Below, in pieces: positions 7,166 through 15,874 of a DNA stretch of 61,125 nt. Location of the stretch: contig NZ_JACDFE010000003.1 in the NCBI RefSeq assembly GCF_013815995.1, forward strand, positions 1 through 61,125. The letters run 5' to 3'. The stretch comes from Sporichthya sp. (lineage in GTDB: Bacteria > Actinomycetota > Actinomycetes > Sporichthyales > Sporichthyaceae). Each line of letters starts with the position of its first letter. Positions within the stretch are counted from its first letter, which is position 1. The notes below the pieces were generated by a model. It worked only from the letters and a program-made list of their open reading frames with translations, did not search any database and was not told where the DNA came from. Position numbers and translations under genes: made by a program.

Positions 7166-8274
7166 CAGATCCCCAACCGGTCGGCGAGCAGCGCCCGGTG
7201 GTAATGCGAGTCGCCGAAGAGCAGTTGGCCGGTCTTGGCCCGCTTGAAGTAGAGGTGGGCCGGGTGCTCCCAGGTGAACCCGATCCCGCCGTGGATCTGG
7301 ATGTTCTTGGCGGCGACGTTGAAGAACGCGTCCGAGCAATAGGCCTTGGCCAGGCTGGCGAGCAGCGCTGCGTCCTCGCCGCCGGAGCCAATCGCCCGCA
7401 CGGCCTCGTGGGCCACGCTCGTGGCCCCTTCGACCTGCAGGAACATATCGGCGCAGGCATGCTTGATCGCCTGGAATGAGCCGATTGGTCGACCGAACTG
7501 GTGACGAATCTTGGCGTAGGTCACGGCTGTCTCGAGCGCCTTCCGCGCACCTCCGACCTGCTCGGCCGCCAAAGCTGCTGCAGCCAGATCGAGGACGATG
7601 CGCGTTACCGCCCAGCCCTGACCGTCGATGCCAATCAGCTGGGCTGGCGTCGAGTGCAACTCCAGACGGGCCTGCTTACGGGTGGCGTCCATCGTCTTCA
7701 GCGGGGTGCGGGTGAGCCCCGCCGAATCGGCATCGACCGCGAACAGGCTCAAGCCGAGATCGGTGCGCGCGACCAGCAGGAGCAGATCTGCAGTGAGGCC
7801 GTCGAGGACGAAGCACTTGTGCCCGTCCAACGCCCACGCACCGTCACTGCAGCGAGCGGCGAGCTGAACACCCTCCGTGTCCCAGCGCCCGGAGTCCTCG
7901 GTCACCGCGAACGTCGCCCTCAGGGCACCGGCGGCAATCCGGGGAAGGTACTCCGCCTGGGCCGCGCTGTCATCGGAGAACAACAGCGCACCGCAGCCCA
8001 GGACGACCGTCGAGAAGTAGGGGGAGCACAGCAGCGCCCGGCCAGTTTCCTCGAGCACGATGCCGACATCGGACCACGTCGCACCGGCGCCGCCGTGTTC
8101 CTCGGGGATGACCAGGCCGAGCAGGCCCATCTGGGCGAGCTGCTTCCAGACCACCTCGTCGTAGCCCCCGTCGGTGTCCATCAGGCGTCGGACCTCGGAC
8201 TCGGGCGAGCGCTCGTCGCACAGCGCACGCACCGCCTTGCGCAGGTCCTCCTGTTCCTCGGTGAAGACGATCAC
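7165..8274 (-). CDS. Acyl-CoA dehydrogenase (partner-type subunit)
   Basis: A 369-residue FAD-dependent acyl-CoA dehydrogenase that would introduce an alpha-beta double bond. It has the family layout: an N-terminal helical domain, a middle beta domain (FAVTEDSGRWDTEGV), and a C-terminal helical domain with RHQFGRPIGSFQAIKH and GGIGFTWEHPAHLYFKRAK. This ending is typical of the second subunit in the heteromeric dehydrogenases of steroid side-chain degradation. The GTG at 8274 overlaps the previous stop (GTGA), tight coupling that fits an alpha2-beta2 partner of the gene upstream. Pairing is inference. Confidence 0.85.
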   Translation of the reverse strand: MIVFTEEQEDLRKAVRALCDERSPESEVRRLMDTDGGYDEVVWKQLAQMGLLGLVIPEEHGGAGATWSDVGIVLEETGRALLCSPYFSTVVLGCGALLFSDDSAAQAEYLPRIAAGALRATFAVTEDSGRWDTEGVQLAARCSDGAWALDGHKCFVLDGLTADLLLLVARTDLGLSLFAVDADSAGLTRTPLKTMDATRKQARLELHSTPAQLIGIDGQGWAVTRIVLDLAAAALAAEQVGGARKALETAVTYAKIRHQFGRPIGSFQAIKHACADMFLQVEGATSVAHEAVRAIGSGGEDAALLASLAKAYCSDAFFNVAAKNIQIHGGIGFTWEHPAHLYFKRAKTGQLLFGDSHYHRALLADRLGI

Positions 8275-9440
8275 GGCGTGGCACCAGCCCGCTGGTCGAA
8301 GGCTCGTCCCAGGTACCCCGAGGCAATGCGGATCCGCTGCATGTTCGTGGTGCCGCCGGCGATCGCCCATCCGTGTGCGTCCCGGTGCATCCGCTCGAGC
8401 TCGTACTCCTTGGAGTACCCGTAACCACCGTGGAGCTGGATGGCGAGATCGGTGACTCGCTTGGCCATCTCGTTGGCAAAGCACTTGGCCACGGAGGCCT
8501 CAAGAGCGGACGGGGCACCGTCACCCGCGTGGCTCGCCGCTTGCGCGATGAGCAACCGGGCGGCCGATACCTGCATCACCATGTCTGCCAGCGCCGCCTG
8601 CACCATCTGGAACTCGGCGATCTCGCGACCGAACTGTCGGCGCTCGCGGACGTAACGTGCCGATCGATCCAGGGCCGCCTGGGCCAGGGCCAAGGACATC
8701 GTGGCGTTGCCGAGGCGCTCGATCGAGAATGCGGTGAACAGCTTGTTGAAGCCGCCTTCGCCCAGGACGATGTCATCGACCGGGACCCGCACGTCGTCGA
8801 AGTGAAGGTCCGCGGACCCGATGCCCCGGAAGCCCATCAGCTCCTCCTGCACGCCGAAGCTGAGACCGGGACAGTCGCGCGGGACCAGCACGGCGCCCAT
8901 CCCCTTGGCCCCGGGCGTGGCGGAGAACCGGACGAAGACCAGGTACCACTCCGCTTGGCCACCACCGGAGCACCACCGCTTGGTGCCGTTGATGACCACC
9001 TCGCCGCCCTCGATCCGGGCGGACACGGCGGCGTCGGTCGCCGCCGACCCGGCGTCAGGTTCGGAGATCGCCGCGGCGATCGTCAGCTCTCCGCTGATCA
9101 CGTCGGGCAGCAGGCGCTTCTGCTGGTGCTCCGTGCCGAATAACTGAAGGACCCGGGCCGGCCCGACCCCGGCCTCAAACACCGTCCACGCCGGGATGAG
9201 GCTCACCTTGGCGAACTCCTCGATCACCACGAGGGCGTCCATCAGCGGTCGGCCGTCACCGCCGTACTGCTCGGGCAACGTGAGGCCAAGGAATCCCAGC
9301 CGGCCCAGGAGCCTTCGCTCCTCGGCCGGCAGGGTCGTGCGGTTGCTGTCCCATGCGATGGCGTTGGGTGCGAAACGCTCCGCGGCCACCTGGGCCGCCA
9401 GCTTCTTGAGCTCGCGCTGTTCCTCAGTCAGTTCGAACAT
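8271..9440 (-). CDS. Acyl-CoA dehydrogenase
   Basis: A 389-residue acyl-CoA dehydrogenase. Visible signatures are AAAISEPDAGSAATD (flavin-contact loop), INGTKRWCSGGG, RRQFGREIAEFQMVQ and LHGGYGYSKEYELERMHRD. GGGAGGAGG sits just before ATG 9440. The IYEGT motif that carries the base in medium-chain enzymes is replaced by IAGGTTN, so the catalytic Glu must lie elsewhere, or the active site is shared with the downstream dehydrogenase whose start overlaps this stop. Oxidation of a CoA-activated side chain or ring acid is the likely role. Confidence 0.87.
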   Translation of the reverse strand: MFELTEEQRELKKLAAQVAAERFAPNAIAWDSNRTTLPAEERRLLGRLGFLGLTLPEQYGGDGRPLMDALVVIEEFAKVSLIPAWTVFEAGVGPARVLQLFGTEHQQKRLLPDVISGELTIAAAISEPDAGSAATDAAVSARIEGGEVVINGTKRWCSGGGQAEWYLVFVRFSATPGAKGMGAVLVPRDCPGLSFGVQEELMGFRGIGSADLHFDDVRVPVDDIVLGEGGFNKLFTAFSIERLGNATMSLALAQAALDRSARYVRERRQFGREIAEFQMVQAALADMVMQVSAARLLIAQAASHAGDGAPSALEASVAKCFANEMAKRVTDLAIQLHGGYGYSKEYELERMHRDAHGWAIAGGTTNMQRIRIASGYLGRAFDQRAGATP

Positions 9441-9498
9441 GGACGGCCTCCTCCCGAAGCGTTCGCGCCCTGTGCAGCCGTCAGATGCCGTACAAACA

Positions 9499-10671
9499 TC
9501 ACGACCGGGTCTGGGAGAAGCGGCGGTGCGGGAACAGCCGGCTGGCGATGGTGTTGCGGAGCAGCGGCGGCGCGCCACCGGCCGCGAGGCTGATCAGCGA
9601 TTCGCGGTGGATGCGCTGGACGGGGTAGTCCATCGTGACGCCGTCTCCACCGTGCAGCTGAATCGCGTTCAGCGTCAGCTGAGGCAACATGGTCGCCCCG
9701 TACAGCTTGGAGATGGTCGACTCCATCCCTTCGGGGAACCGGCCATCTCGTGCCGTCGCGGCCGCTTTGTAGGTCAGCAGCCGGTGCGCCTCGATCTGCA
9801 CCCACATGTCGGCGAGCATGTGATAGCTCGACTGGAACTCGATGATCTCCCGGCCGAAGGACACCCGCTGCTGCGCGTACTTGGCAGCCTCGTCGTACGC
9901 CGCCTCCGCGAAGCCGAGGCTGTAAGCGGAGTTGTGCATCCGCTCCATGTTGAAAGCAGTCATCAGGTCGGCGAATTTCCCGGCTCCCACGACAAGGTTC
10001 TCGGCCGGAACGCGACAGTTGTCGAAGTAGAGCTCGCCGTGGGGAATTCCCCGGGAGGCCACGAACTCCGGGCCCCGGTTCATGGTGAAGCCGGGCGTGT
10101 CCTTCTCTACGATGATCGCGCCGATGCCTCGAGCCCCCGGCTCGTCGGTCATCCGGGCGAACACGGCATAGAGGTCATTAAAGATGGCGCCGGTGATGAA
10201 GCGCTTGCTGCCGTTGAGGACGTAGCTGTCGCCGTCCCGCACCGCGGTCGTCTCCAGGTGAGTGAGGTCCGAGCCGTGGGCCGGCTCCGAAAGCGCCAGG
10301 GCGCAGCCCTTCTTCCCGGTGACGATGTCCGGCAGGAACTTCTGTCGCGTCTCCTCCCGCTCGGCCATCAGCACGATCGACGGGCCGGGACCGGAGGTGC
10401 AGAACGGCGGCTCTCCGCAGACCCAGCTCTGGGACGCCCGGAACAGGGCCGAGGTGACGATCACGTAGTCGATCACCGTGCCGCCCTTGCCGCCGTACTC
10501 CTTCGGCATGGTCAGACCTAGCAGACCGAGGTCGCGGAAACGCTCGTTGAGCTTCTCGTAGGGCGCGTCGTTCTCGGCGTCCCAGACCGCGGCTTCGTCG
10601 CGCCACTCCATGCCGGCGTCGGTCGCGCGCGCCCGAAGCTCTTCCTGTTCCGGGGTGAAAGAGAAATCCAT
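9499..10671 (-). CDS. Acyl-CoA dehydrogenase
   Basis: A 390-residue member of the family, first of three dehydrogenases in a row. It shows LALSEPAHGSDLTHLETTA, LNGSKRFITGAIFND, RVSFGREIIEFQSSYHM and LHGGDGVTMDYPVQRIHRES. The segment after this reads LAAGGAPPLLRN instead of the IYEGT or IYGGTNEI found in most relatives, so substrate and base position may differ. ATG 10671 follows AGGAGCAGGGAC. Located 29 bp after the CoA-ligase gene, it likely acts on the ligase product. Confidence 0.86.
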   Translation of the reverse strand: MDFSFTPEQEELRARATDAGMEWRDEAAVWDAENDAPYEKLNERFRDLGLLGLTMPKEYGGKGGTVIDYVIVTSALFRASQSWVCGEPPFCTSGPGPSIVLMAEREETRQKFLPDIVTGKKGCALALSEPAHGSDLTHLETTAVRDGDSYVLNGSKRFITGAIFNDLYAVFARMTDEPGARGIGAIIVEKDTPGFTMNRGPEFVASRGIPHGELYFDNCRVPAENLVVGAGKFADLMTAFNMERMHNSAYSLGFAEAAYDEAAKYAQQRVSFGREIIEFQSSYHMLADMWVQIEAHRLLTYKAAATARDGRFPEGMESTISKLYGATMLPQLTLNAIQLHGGDGVTMDYPVQRIHRESLISLAAGGAPPLLRNTIASRLFPHRRFSQTRS

Positions 10672-10700
10672 GTCCCTGCTCCTGTCTGGCGGCGCGCGAT

Positions 10701-12302
10701 CTAGGGGTTGGCGGGCGCGACGTCGCGATCCCACGTGTTCGGGGTTCGGCCCTCGTCGCGCAACTGGTACTTCAGGACGCGACCGACCGGGTTCTTGGGC
10801 AGCTCAGTCCGGAACTCGATGTACCGCGGCAGAGCGAAGCGCGGGATGCGCTCGCTCGACCACTCATAGAGCGTTTGCGGTTCCAGGGTCGCGCCCTCGT
10901 GCAGGACAGCGGTGACCTTGACGTCGTCCTCGGTGAGCTCGGAGAAGACGGCGTGCACGGCCGCCTCGCTGATGTCCGGGTGCTGCAGGAAGGTCGACTC
11001 CAGTTCGAAGCTGGAGATGTTCTCACCGCGGCGGCGCATGTAGTCCTTCTTGCGGTCGACGAAGTGCAGGAACCGGTCCTCGTCGAACCGCCCGAGGTCG
11101 CCGGTGTGGAACCAGAGGTTGCGCAGCTGTGCAAGCGTGGCCTCCGGGCGGTTCCAGTAGCCCTCGAACATCACGTGCGGCTCGAGCGGTCGCAGGACGA
11201 TCTCGCCCGTCGTACCGACCGGGACCTCGCGGTCCTTCTCGTCGAAGATCCGGACGTCGAGCCATTGGTGCACCCGGCCCGAGGTCCCGGGCTTGACGTC
11301 CCGACCACCCTCGACCATCGTCGCCGAGCCGGCCTCGGTGAGGCCGTACTGGTTGAACCCCGCGATCGTTACACCGAACCGTGAGCGCCAGACCTCCTGC
11401 AGCTCGGCGGTGAACGGAACGCCGAGCGCGGCGCGGATCTGGCCCTTGCAGCGCAGCATCTCCGGGCTGTCGGGGGCCTGGGCGAGCAGCGGGATCATCG
11501 AGGCCATGACGCACGTGACCTGTGCCCCGGTGCGTTCCACCTCGGCCCAGAACGCGCGCACAGAGAACCCGGGGGCCACCGCGACCGACCCGGCGATCTG
11601 CACGGTGGACAGCACCAGGGCAGTGGCGCCCAGGTGGAACAGCGGAAGCGGGGTGAACAGAACCTCGTCCGGTTCGCGGTCCGCTGAGGCGACCATGAGC
11701 CGGCCCACGTGGAGCAGGTAGTGGTGGCTCATCATGCAGCCCTTGGACGGCCCGGTGGTTCCCGCGGTGTAGAAGAGCCCGGCCAGGTCCGAGCCCTGGA
11801 CCAACGCCGGATCGACGGTGCGGTCCGCCACAAGCTGATCGGCCAGGGGCGCGAGGGTGTAGGTCGTGTCCCCCGCCGGCTGTGTCAGTTCGTCGCGATG
11901 GAGCACGGTGCGCAGCTCAGGCATCCGGCCCTGCACAAGCTCGAACCGAGGCAGGTACTTGGCCTCGGTGATGGCGACGCGGGCTCCCGAGTCGGAGACT
12001 TGGTGACTCAAGAATTCCCCGACGTACTCCGTGTTGATCGGAACCCACACCGCGCCGATGCGGTTGATCGCGAACCACGACTTGACGACGTCGGGGCTGT
12101 TGTCGAGTTGGGTGATGACCCGGTCGCCGAACCCCACCCCGAGTTCGACCAGCGCTGCCGCCAGACGACCGACCTCGACGTCGAACTCGGCGTAGGTGTA
12201 CTGCTCGCCACTGAAGTCGAGGAACAACCGGTCGGGCACGGCCCGCACGGCCCGCTCGAGGGCGAGGTTGACCGTGTCATCGGGCTGGAGGTCGACCTTC
12301 AT
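10701..12302 (-). CDS. Acyl-CoA synthetase / AMP-dependent CoA ligase
   Basis: A 533-residue ANL-superfamily ligase activating a carboxylic acid through an acyl-AMP to the CoA thioester. Motifs are P-loop YTAGTTGPSKGC, NQYGLTEAG (A5), WFHTGDLGRFDED (A7), the hinge DRKKDYMRRRGENIS (A8) and the catalytic Lys in NPVGRVLKYQL (A10). All key positions are present. Its ATG overlaps the P450 stop (ATGA), so oxidation and activation are translationally linked. It is the only CoA ligase in the window and thus the probable entry gate of the pathway. The carboxylate substrate is unknown. Confidence 0.92.
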   Translation of the reverse strand: MKVDLQPDDTVNLALERAVRAVPDRLFLDFSGEQYTYAEFDVEVGRLAAALVELGVGFGDRVITQLDNSPDVVKSWFAINRIGAVWVPINTEYVGEFLSHQVSDSGARVAITEAKYLPRFELVQGRMPELRTVLHRDELTQPAGDTTYTLAPLADQLVADRTVDPALVQGSDLAGLFYTAGTTGPSKGCMMSHHYLLHVGRLMVASADREPDEVLFTPLPLFHLGATALVLSTVQIAGSVAVAPGFSVRAFWAEVERTGAQVTCVMASMIPLLAQAPDSPEMLRCKGQIRAALGVPFTAELQEVWRSRFGVTIAGFNQYGLTEAGSATMVEGGRDVKPGTSGRVHQWLDVRIFDEKDREVPVGTTGEIVLRPLEPHVMFEGYWNRPEATLAQLRNLWFHTGDLGRFDEDRFLHFVDRKKDYMRRRGENISSFELESTFLQHPDISEAAVHAVFSELTEDDVKVTAVLHEGATLEPQTLYEWSSERIPRFALPRYIEFRTELPKNPVGRVLKYQLRDEGRTPNTWDRDVAPANP

Positions 12303-13594
12303 CGTTCCACCTTCTTCGACGGCGTGAAGGAAACAGGCAGGTGCTTGATCGGGGGCAGCAGGATGCTGAACGCGAGCGCCCGCTCCGCCGGTCCCGCCTG
12401 CCGGATGTCGGGCATACGCTTGACGACGGCGCCGAAGAGCGCCTCCATCTCGAGCGCGGCGAAGTGCAAGCCGGGGCAGACGTGCGGTCCCATCCCGAAG
12501 GTGCAGATCGGACCGGGACTGCGGCCCACGTCGAACCGGAATGGCTCGGGGAACACCCGCTCGTCCCGGTTGGCCGAGGGGTCGAAGACGACGACGAACT
12601 CACCGGCCTTGACCTGCTGCCCGGCCACCACGGTGTCCTCGGTCGCGAGCCGCTTGAGGTGCTGGGAGACCGCAGTCCAGCGAAGCATCTCCTGCACCGC
12701 GGTGGGCATCAGGCCCGGGTCGGCCTTGAGCCGGGCGAACTGGTCGGGGTGGTGGAAGAGAGTGAGCAGGGAGGCGCTCATCGCGTGAACCGTGCTGTCG
12801 AGGCCGCCGATGAACAAGATCCACAGGTACATCAGCACCTGCTCATCGCTCAGCGCTTCTCCCTCGGGCTCCGCCGCGAGGATCGCTCCGATGAAGTCTG
12901 CTCTCGGATTGGCCCGCCGGTCGTTGACGATCTGGGTGAACAGACCGAGGCCTGCCTGCGAGTACTGCATGAGGGCTTCGGGGGTGTCCGCAAGGTGCAG
13001 CGCTTCTTGCACCGGCTGGAGTTGCGCGCACTCGGAGGCGGTCAGTCGCATCAGGGCGCCGGTCGCGGGTACGGGGATCTTCAGGGCGATTTCCGCGAAG
13101 TCGCATTCGCCCTTCTCGCAGATCTCGTCGAGGATGTCGTCGACGATCCTGCGTACCTCGTCCTGCCACTCGATCGTTGCCTTCGGCGTGAAGTAGCGCT
13201 GGATGATGCGCCGATAGGCCAGGTGCCGCGGCGCGTCCATGACGGAAATCTGGTCACCGAACATTTCGCCGGTCATGTCGAGCAACGGGGTCTCGGCGTT
13301 GCTGAAGATCCGGGACTCGGTCTTGGTCACCTGGACGAACTCCGCGTGCCGGGTGGCGACCCAGAAGCCTTGCCCTCGCGTACCTAGCGTCCCCTTCTCG
13401 TGCCAGAAGATCGGAGCGGTGTCGCGCAGCACCTTCCAGGTGGCGTGCGGGTCGCCGTCGAGGTAGAGCGTGGGATCGGTGAGATCAACGTCTTCGATGC
13501 GCTCGACCGGGGGACGCGTGGGCTCGAACGGAGAGCTGGTGAAGAAGGGCTGGTCCACGACGCGCGGCCCGGGGCCGAAGCTGGTCGTCGCCAT
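12299..13594 (-). CDS. Cytochrome P450
   Basis: A 431-residue soluble bacterial P450. The heme-binding loop is FGMGPHVCPGLHFA with the Cys ligand, the I helix reads FIGGLDSTVHAMS (acid-Ser/Thr pair for oxygen activation), and ExxR is in EMLRW. ATG 13594 is preceded by GAAGGACACC; an ORF extension upstream lacks family similarity. It needs a ferredoxin and reductase; the only reductase in the operon is the flavin/[2Fe-2S] protein at 6.2 kb, and no small ferredoxin gene is seen. It probably hydroxylates the growth substrate or oxidises it to an acid for the adjacent ligase. Confidence 0.92.
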   Translation of the reverse strand: MATTSFGPGPRVVDQPFFTSSPFEPTRPPVERIEDVDLTDPTLYLDGDPHATWKVLRDTAPIFWHEKGTLGTRGQGFWVATRHAEFVQVTKTESRIFSNAETPLLDMTGEMFGDQISVMDAPRHLAYRRIIQRYFTPKATIEWQDEVRRIVDDILDEICEKGECDFAEIALKIPVPATGALMRLTASECAQLQPVQEALHLADTPEALMQYSQAGLGLFTQIVNDRRANPRADFIGAILAAEPEGEALSDEQVLMYLWILFIGGLDSTVHAMSASLLTLFHHPDQFARLKADPGLMPTAVQEMLRWTAVSQHLKRLATEDTVVAGQQVKAGEFVVVFDPSANRDERVFPEPFRFDVGRSPGPICTFGMGPHVCPGLHFAALEMEALFGAVVKRMPDIRQAGPAERALAFSILLPPIKHLPVSFTPSKKVER

Positions 13595-13632
13595 CTCGGT
13601 GTCCTTCGTTTCGGTGGTTTCGACAGGGCTGA

Positions 13633-14436
13633 TCAGGAACTGGCCGAGCTGACGAGAGATCTCGCGAACGCGGTGCGGTCGGTCACGACCCGGGCTTGGA
13701 CAACCCGGCCGTCCCGAACGGTCCCGATGCCGGCGGCCGGGAGGCTCGCGTAGGAACCGGGTGGGGCACCGCGACCGCGCGGGCCGCCGAGGTAGCGACC
13801 GTGCTGGGTGGCGTGGAAGGCGAACCTGTCGCCGGCGGTGAAGCAGCAACTAAGGGTCAGCCGGTCAAAAGCGAGCTCAGGTCGCTCGGGCGAGATCGCG
13901 CCGCCGTCGTCCAGGACCAGATCGTCCGCCTGCCAACCACCGGCCCGTAGCCACTCGAACGCGACCAGCTCGGTGGACGCGTCCGCCGCGACCGGCGTCG
14001 TCAACCAGGGGTCGGTTCTCGCGTCGAGCACTACGGGAGCCAGCACGCCTTCACGCACCTGGCGGCGATGGCTAGCCCAGTCCTGCTCGGACCAACAGTG
14101 CACGAGGCGGCCCTCGTGAGCAAGGTAGATGAGAATGGCGGGCCAGGCAGCCGTTCGAGGCGCGGTCGTGCGCTTGGTGACCCAGAGCGCGACGGCACCG
14201 TCACCCACCACGACGTCGTGGATGACGACGTCGATCGTTGGTTCCTTGGCCAGGTAGTCCCGGACCATGGGGACGTAGGCGCCGTCCCGTCCGGAGATCG
14301 TGCCGCCGGCGGAGGTGAACGCGTAGTCGGGGTGCAGGATCTGCCCGAATACCGCAAGGTCCTTGCCCATGATCCCGTCGACGAGGTAGCGCTGCACGAG
14401 CGATGTCACTGGCCTCGGCTGAGTTGTCACTGTCAT
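13633..14436 (-). CDS. Tandem SnoaL-like (NTF2-fold) protein
   Basis: A 267-residue protein that looks like two NTF2-fold modules. The first (LVQRYLVDGIMGKDLAVFGQ, then HDVVVGDGAVALWVTKR) is clearly SnoaL-like. The second half (LAFDRLTLSCCFTAGDRFAF, then GIGTVRDGRVVQARVV) repeats the strand pattern more weakly. Function is unknown; such proteins often isomerise, hydrate or cyclise intermediates. The ATG overlaps the amidohydrolase stop (ATGA), and the P450 gene follows 38 bp on. Confidence 0.7.
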   Translation of the reverse strand: MTVTTQPRPVTSLVQRYLVDGIMGKDLAVFGQILHPDYAFTSAGGTISGRDGAYVPMVRDYLAKEPTIDVVIHDVVVGDGAVALWVTKRTTAPRTAAWPAILIYLAHEGRLVHCWSEQDWASHRRQVREGVLAPVVLDARTDPWLTTPVAADASTELVAFEWLRAGGWQADDLVLDDGGAISPERPELAFDRLTLSCCFTAGDRFAFHATQHGRYLGGPRGRGAPPGSYASLPAAGIGTVRDGRVVQARVVTDRTAFARSLVSSASS

Positions 14437-15833
14437 CGAAGTCCCGCGAAGCCGTGCTTCTCGACCTCGCGCAGCAGGTCGCGCGCCCACGAAAGATCAT
14501 CGTTCTTGACCCGTTCCTGCATCGTGGGGACGTCGACCTTGTACAGCCGCGCCGCATTGCGGGAGAGGATCTTGTCCTTCGCCTCGGCGGTGAGCTTGGG
14601 GTAGCCGAACTGCTCGCACAGGCGGTCCGGAATCTGGAAGGTGCGAAAGGCATCGATCAGCGGCTGCGCCGACCCGTAGAAGATGCTGTCGGTGCCCCAG
14701 ACGATGTTGTCCGCGCCGAAGTGCAGGAGGAGCTTGCCCATGACGTGAGCTGCTTCCTCCGGACGGCGGATGACGGAGAACCAGGTCGTGCCGAGTTCGG
14801 CGTAGACGTTGCCGTTGGTGCGATCGATTTCGGCGTCCCGCACGCTCTTGATCAGCCGGTTGATGCCGTCGTCGGCCGTCTCCTCGGTGAACGGCCCTTC
14901 CGGCGGGGCGCCGTAAGACTCCATCTCGTAGCCCGAGTGATAGATGAGGAAATCGAGGTCGGGGAACGCCTTGGCCGCCGGACCGATGTCGGCGGGCGAC
15001 CCGTTGTTGGCGAGCCAGCTAATCCCCTTATGAGCGCACACGAGCCTGACGTCGAGCGCGCGCGCCTTCTCCAGGAAGCGCATGCCTTCGTCGTCGGTCA
15101 GGGCCCAGCCCTCCTGGGGCCCTTGCTCGGTGAGGACGCCGAGGGTATAGACCTTCCAGCCCGCCGGTTGGAACTCGTCGCGGAAGGCCTCCATGCCTTC
15201 CAGCTCGTGGTCGATCTTCGGGTGCACGACAGCGTGGTTGAGCAGGCGGCCCGTTCCCGCCAGACCGTCGATCAGCATGCGGGTCGCGTGCATCTCGTCG
15301 TTGAACAGGTTTCGCCAGTCGTCCACGCCCGGACCGGAGGTCAGCACGGCCACGCCGGTCTCGCACTCAAGGAACACGTTGCGGATGTAGCAAGCGAGAT
15401 CCATCGCCACGATGTCGTCGAGCTGGGTCCACCAGGTCGGCATCGTCGCGCGGTAGAGGTCGATCAGCATCTGGGTGGGGAAGGACCGCACCCCGTGCGG
15501 GGCCATGAAGTGGGTCTGGACGTCGATGACAAACTCCGGCCCGTCGAACACGTCCGAGGCGGCGTCGTCGTCGCGGACCGCATCCTCGGGGACGTCGTAG
15601 TAGGTCTCCCCCCACTCCGCGTTGAGCTCCCGCAGGCCGGCGGCAGTTCCCGCCCGACCGTCCGCCAGGTCGCTGACGTCGCGGCGACGTTCGGCACTCG
15701 CTGTCTCGATGCGGTCGACCGTCTTGGCGACCACGAGCTTGTCGACATCCGAGTAGGGCTGAGGCAGGTACTCGTCCGTGCTCAGCTGTCGCAGGAACAA
15801 CGGCCGATCGGTCTGACCCACGCGAACAGTCAC
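14433..15833 (-). CDS. Amidohydrolase-related (amidohydro-2) protein
   Basis: A 466-residue TIM-barrel hydrolase/decarboxylase of the ACMSD-like group (amidohydrolase_2). VIDVQTHF resembles the metal-binding D-x-x-x-H region but shows a single His, and VCAHKGISW, LIYHSGYEME and NIVWGTDSIFY supply later metal-site candidates. Members hydrolyse or decarboxylate cyclic and aromatic acids. I prefer the GTG at 15833, with GGAGGAGG ahead, over ATG 15848, which precedes that Shine-Dalgarno sequence. It is the first gene of operon A; the operator-like site lies only about 17 bases upstream, so the mRNA leader is very short. Confidence 0.82.
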   Translation of the reverse strand: MTVRVGQTDRPLFLRQLSTDEYLPQPYSDVDKLVVAKTVDRIETASAERRRDVSDLADGRAGTAAGLRELNAEWGETYYDVPEDAVRDDDAASDVFDGPEFVIDVQTHFMAPHGVRSFPTQMLIDLYRATMPTWWTQLDDIVAMDLACYIRNVFLECETGVAVLTSGPGVDDWRNLFNDEMHATRMLIDGLAGTGRLLNHAVVHPKIDHELEGMEAFRDEFQPAGWKVYTLGVLTEQGPQEGWALTDDEGMRFLEKARALDVRLVCAHKGISWLANNGSPADIGPAAKAFPDLDFLIYHSGYEMESYGAPPEGPFTEETADDGINRLIKSVRDAEIDRTNGNVYAELGTTWFSVIRRPEEAAHVMGKLLLHFGADNIVWGTDSIFYGSAQPLIDAFRTFQIPDRLCEQFGYPKLTAEAKDKILSRNAARLYKVDVPTMQERVKNDDLSWARDLLREVEKHGFAGLR

Positions 15834-15849
15834 GACATCCTCCTCCATT

Positions 15850-15874
15850 TACTAAATGAGTACGATACCTAGTA
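15850..15874. promoter_or_regulatory. Operator-like site A, upstream of operon A
   Basis: One of seven related AT-rich sites. TACT is at position 1, GTAC at 11-14 and TAGTA at the end (21-25). It starts TACTAAATGAGTAC, identical over 14 bases to site D. It lies between the amidohydrolase start and the pentapeptide gene, whose stop codon overlaps it. In a genome of about 70% GC, the local AT content alone stands out. Promoter or repressor-binding role is inferred from position and repetition. Confidence 0.7.
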
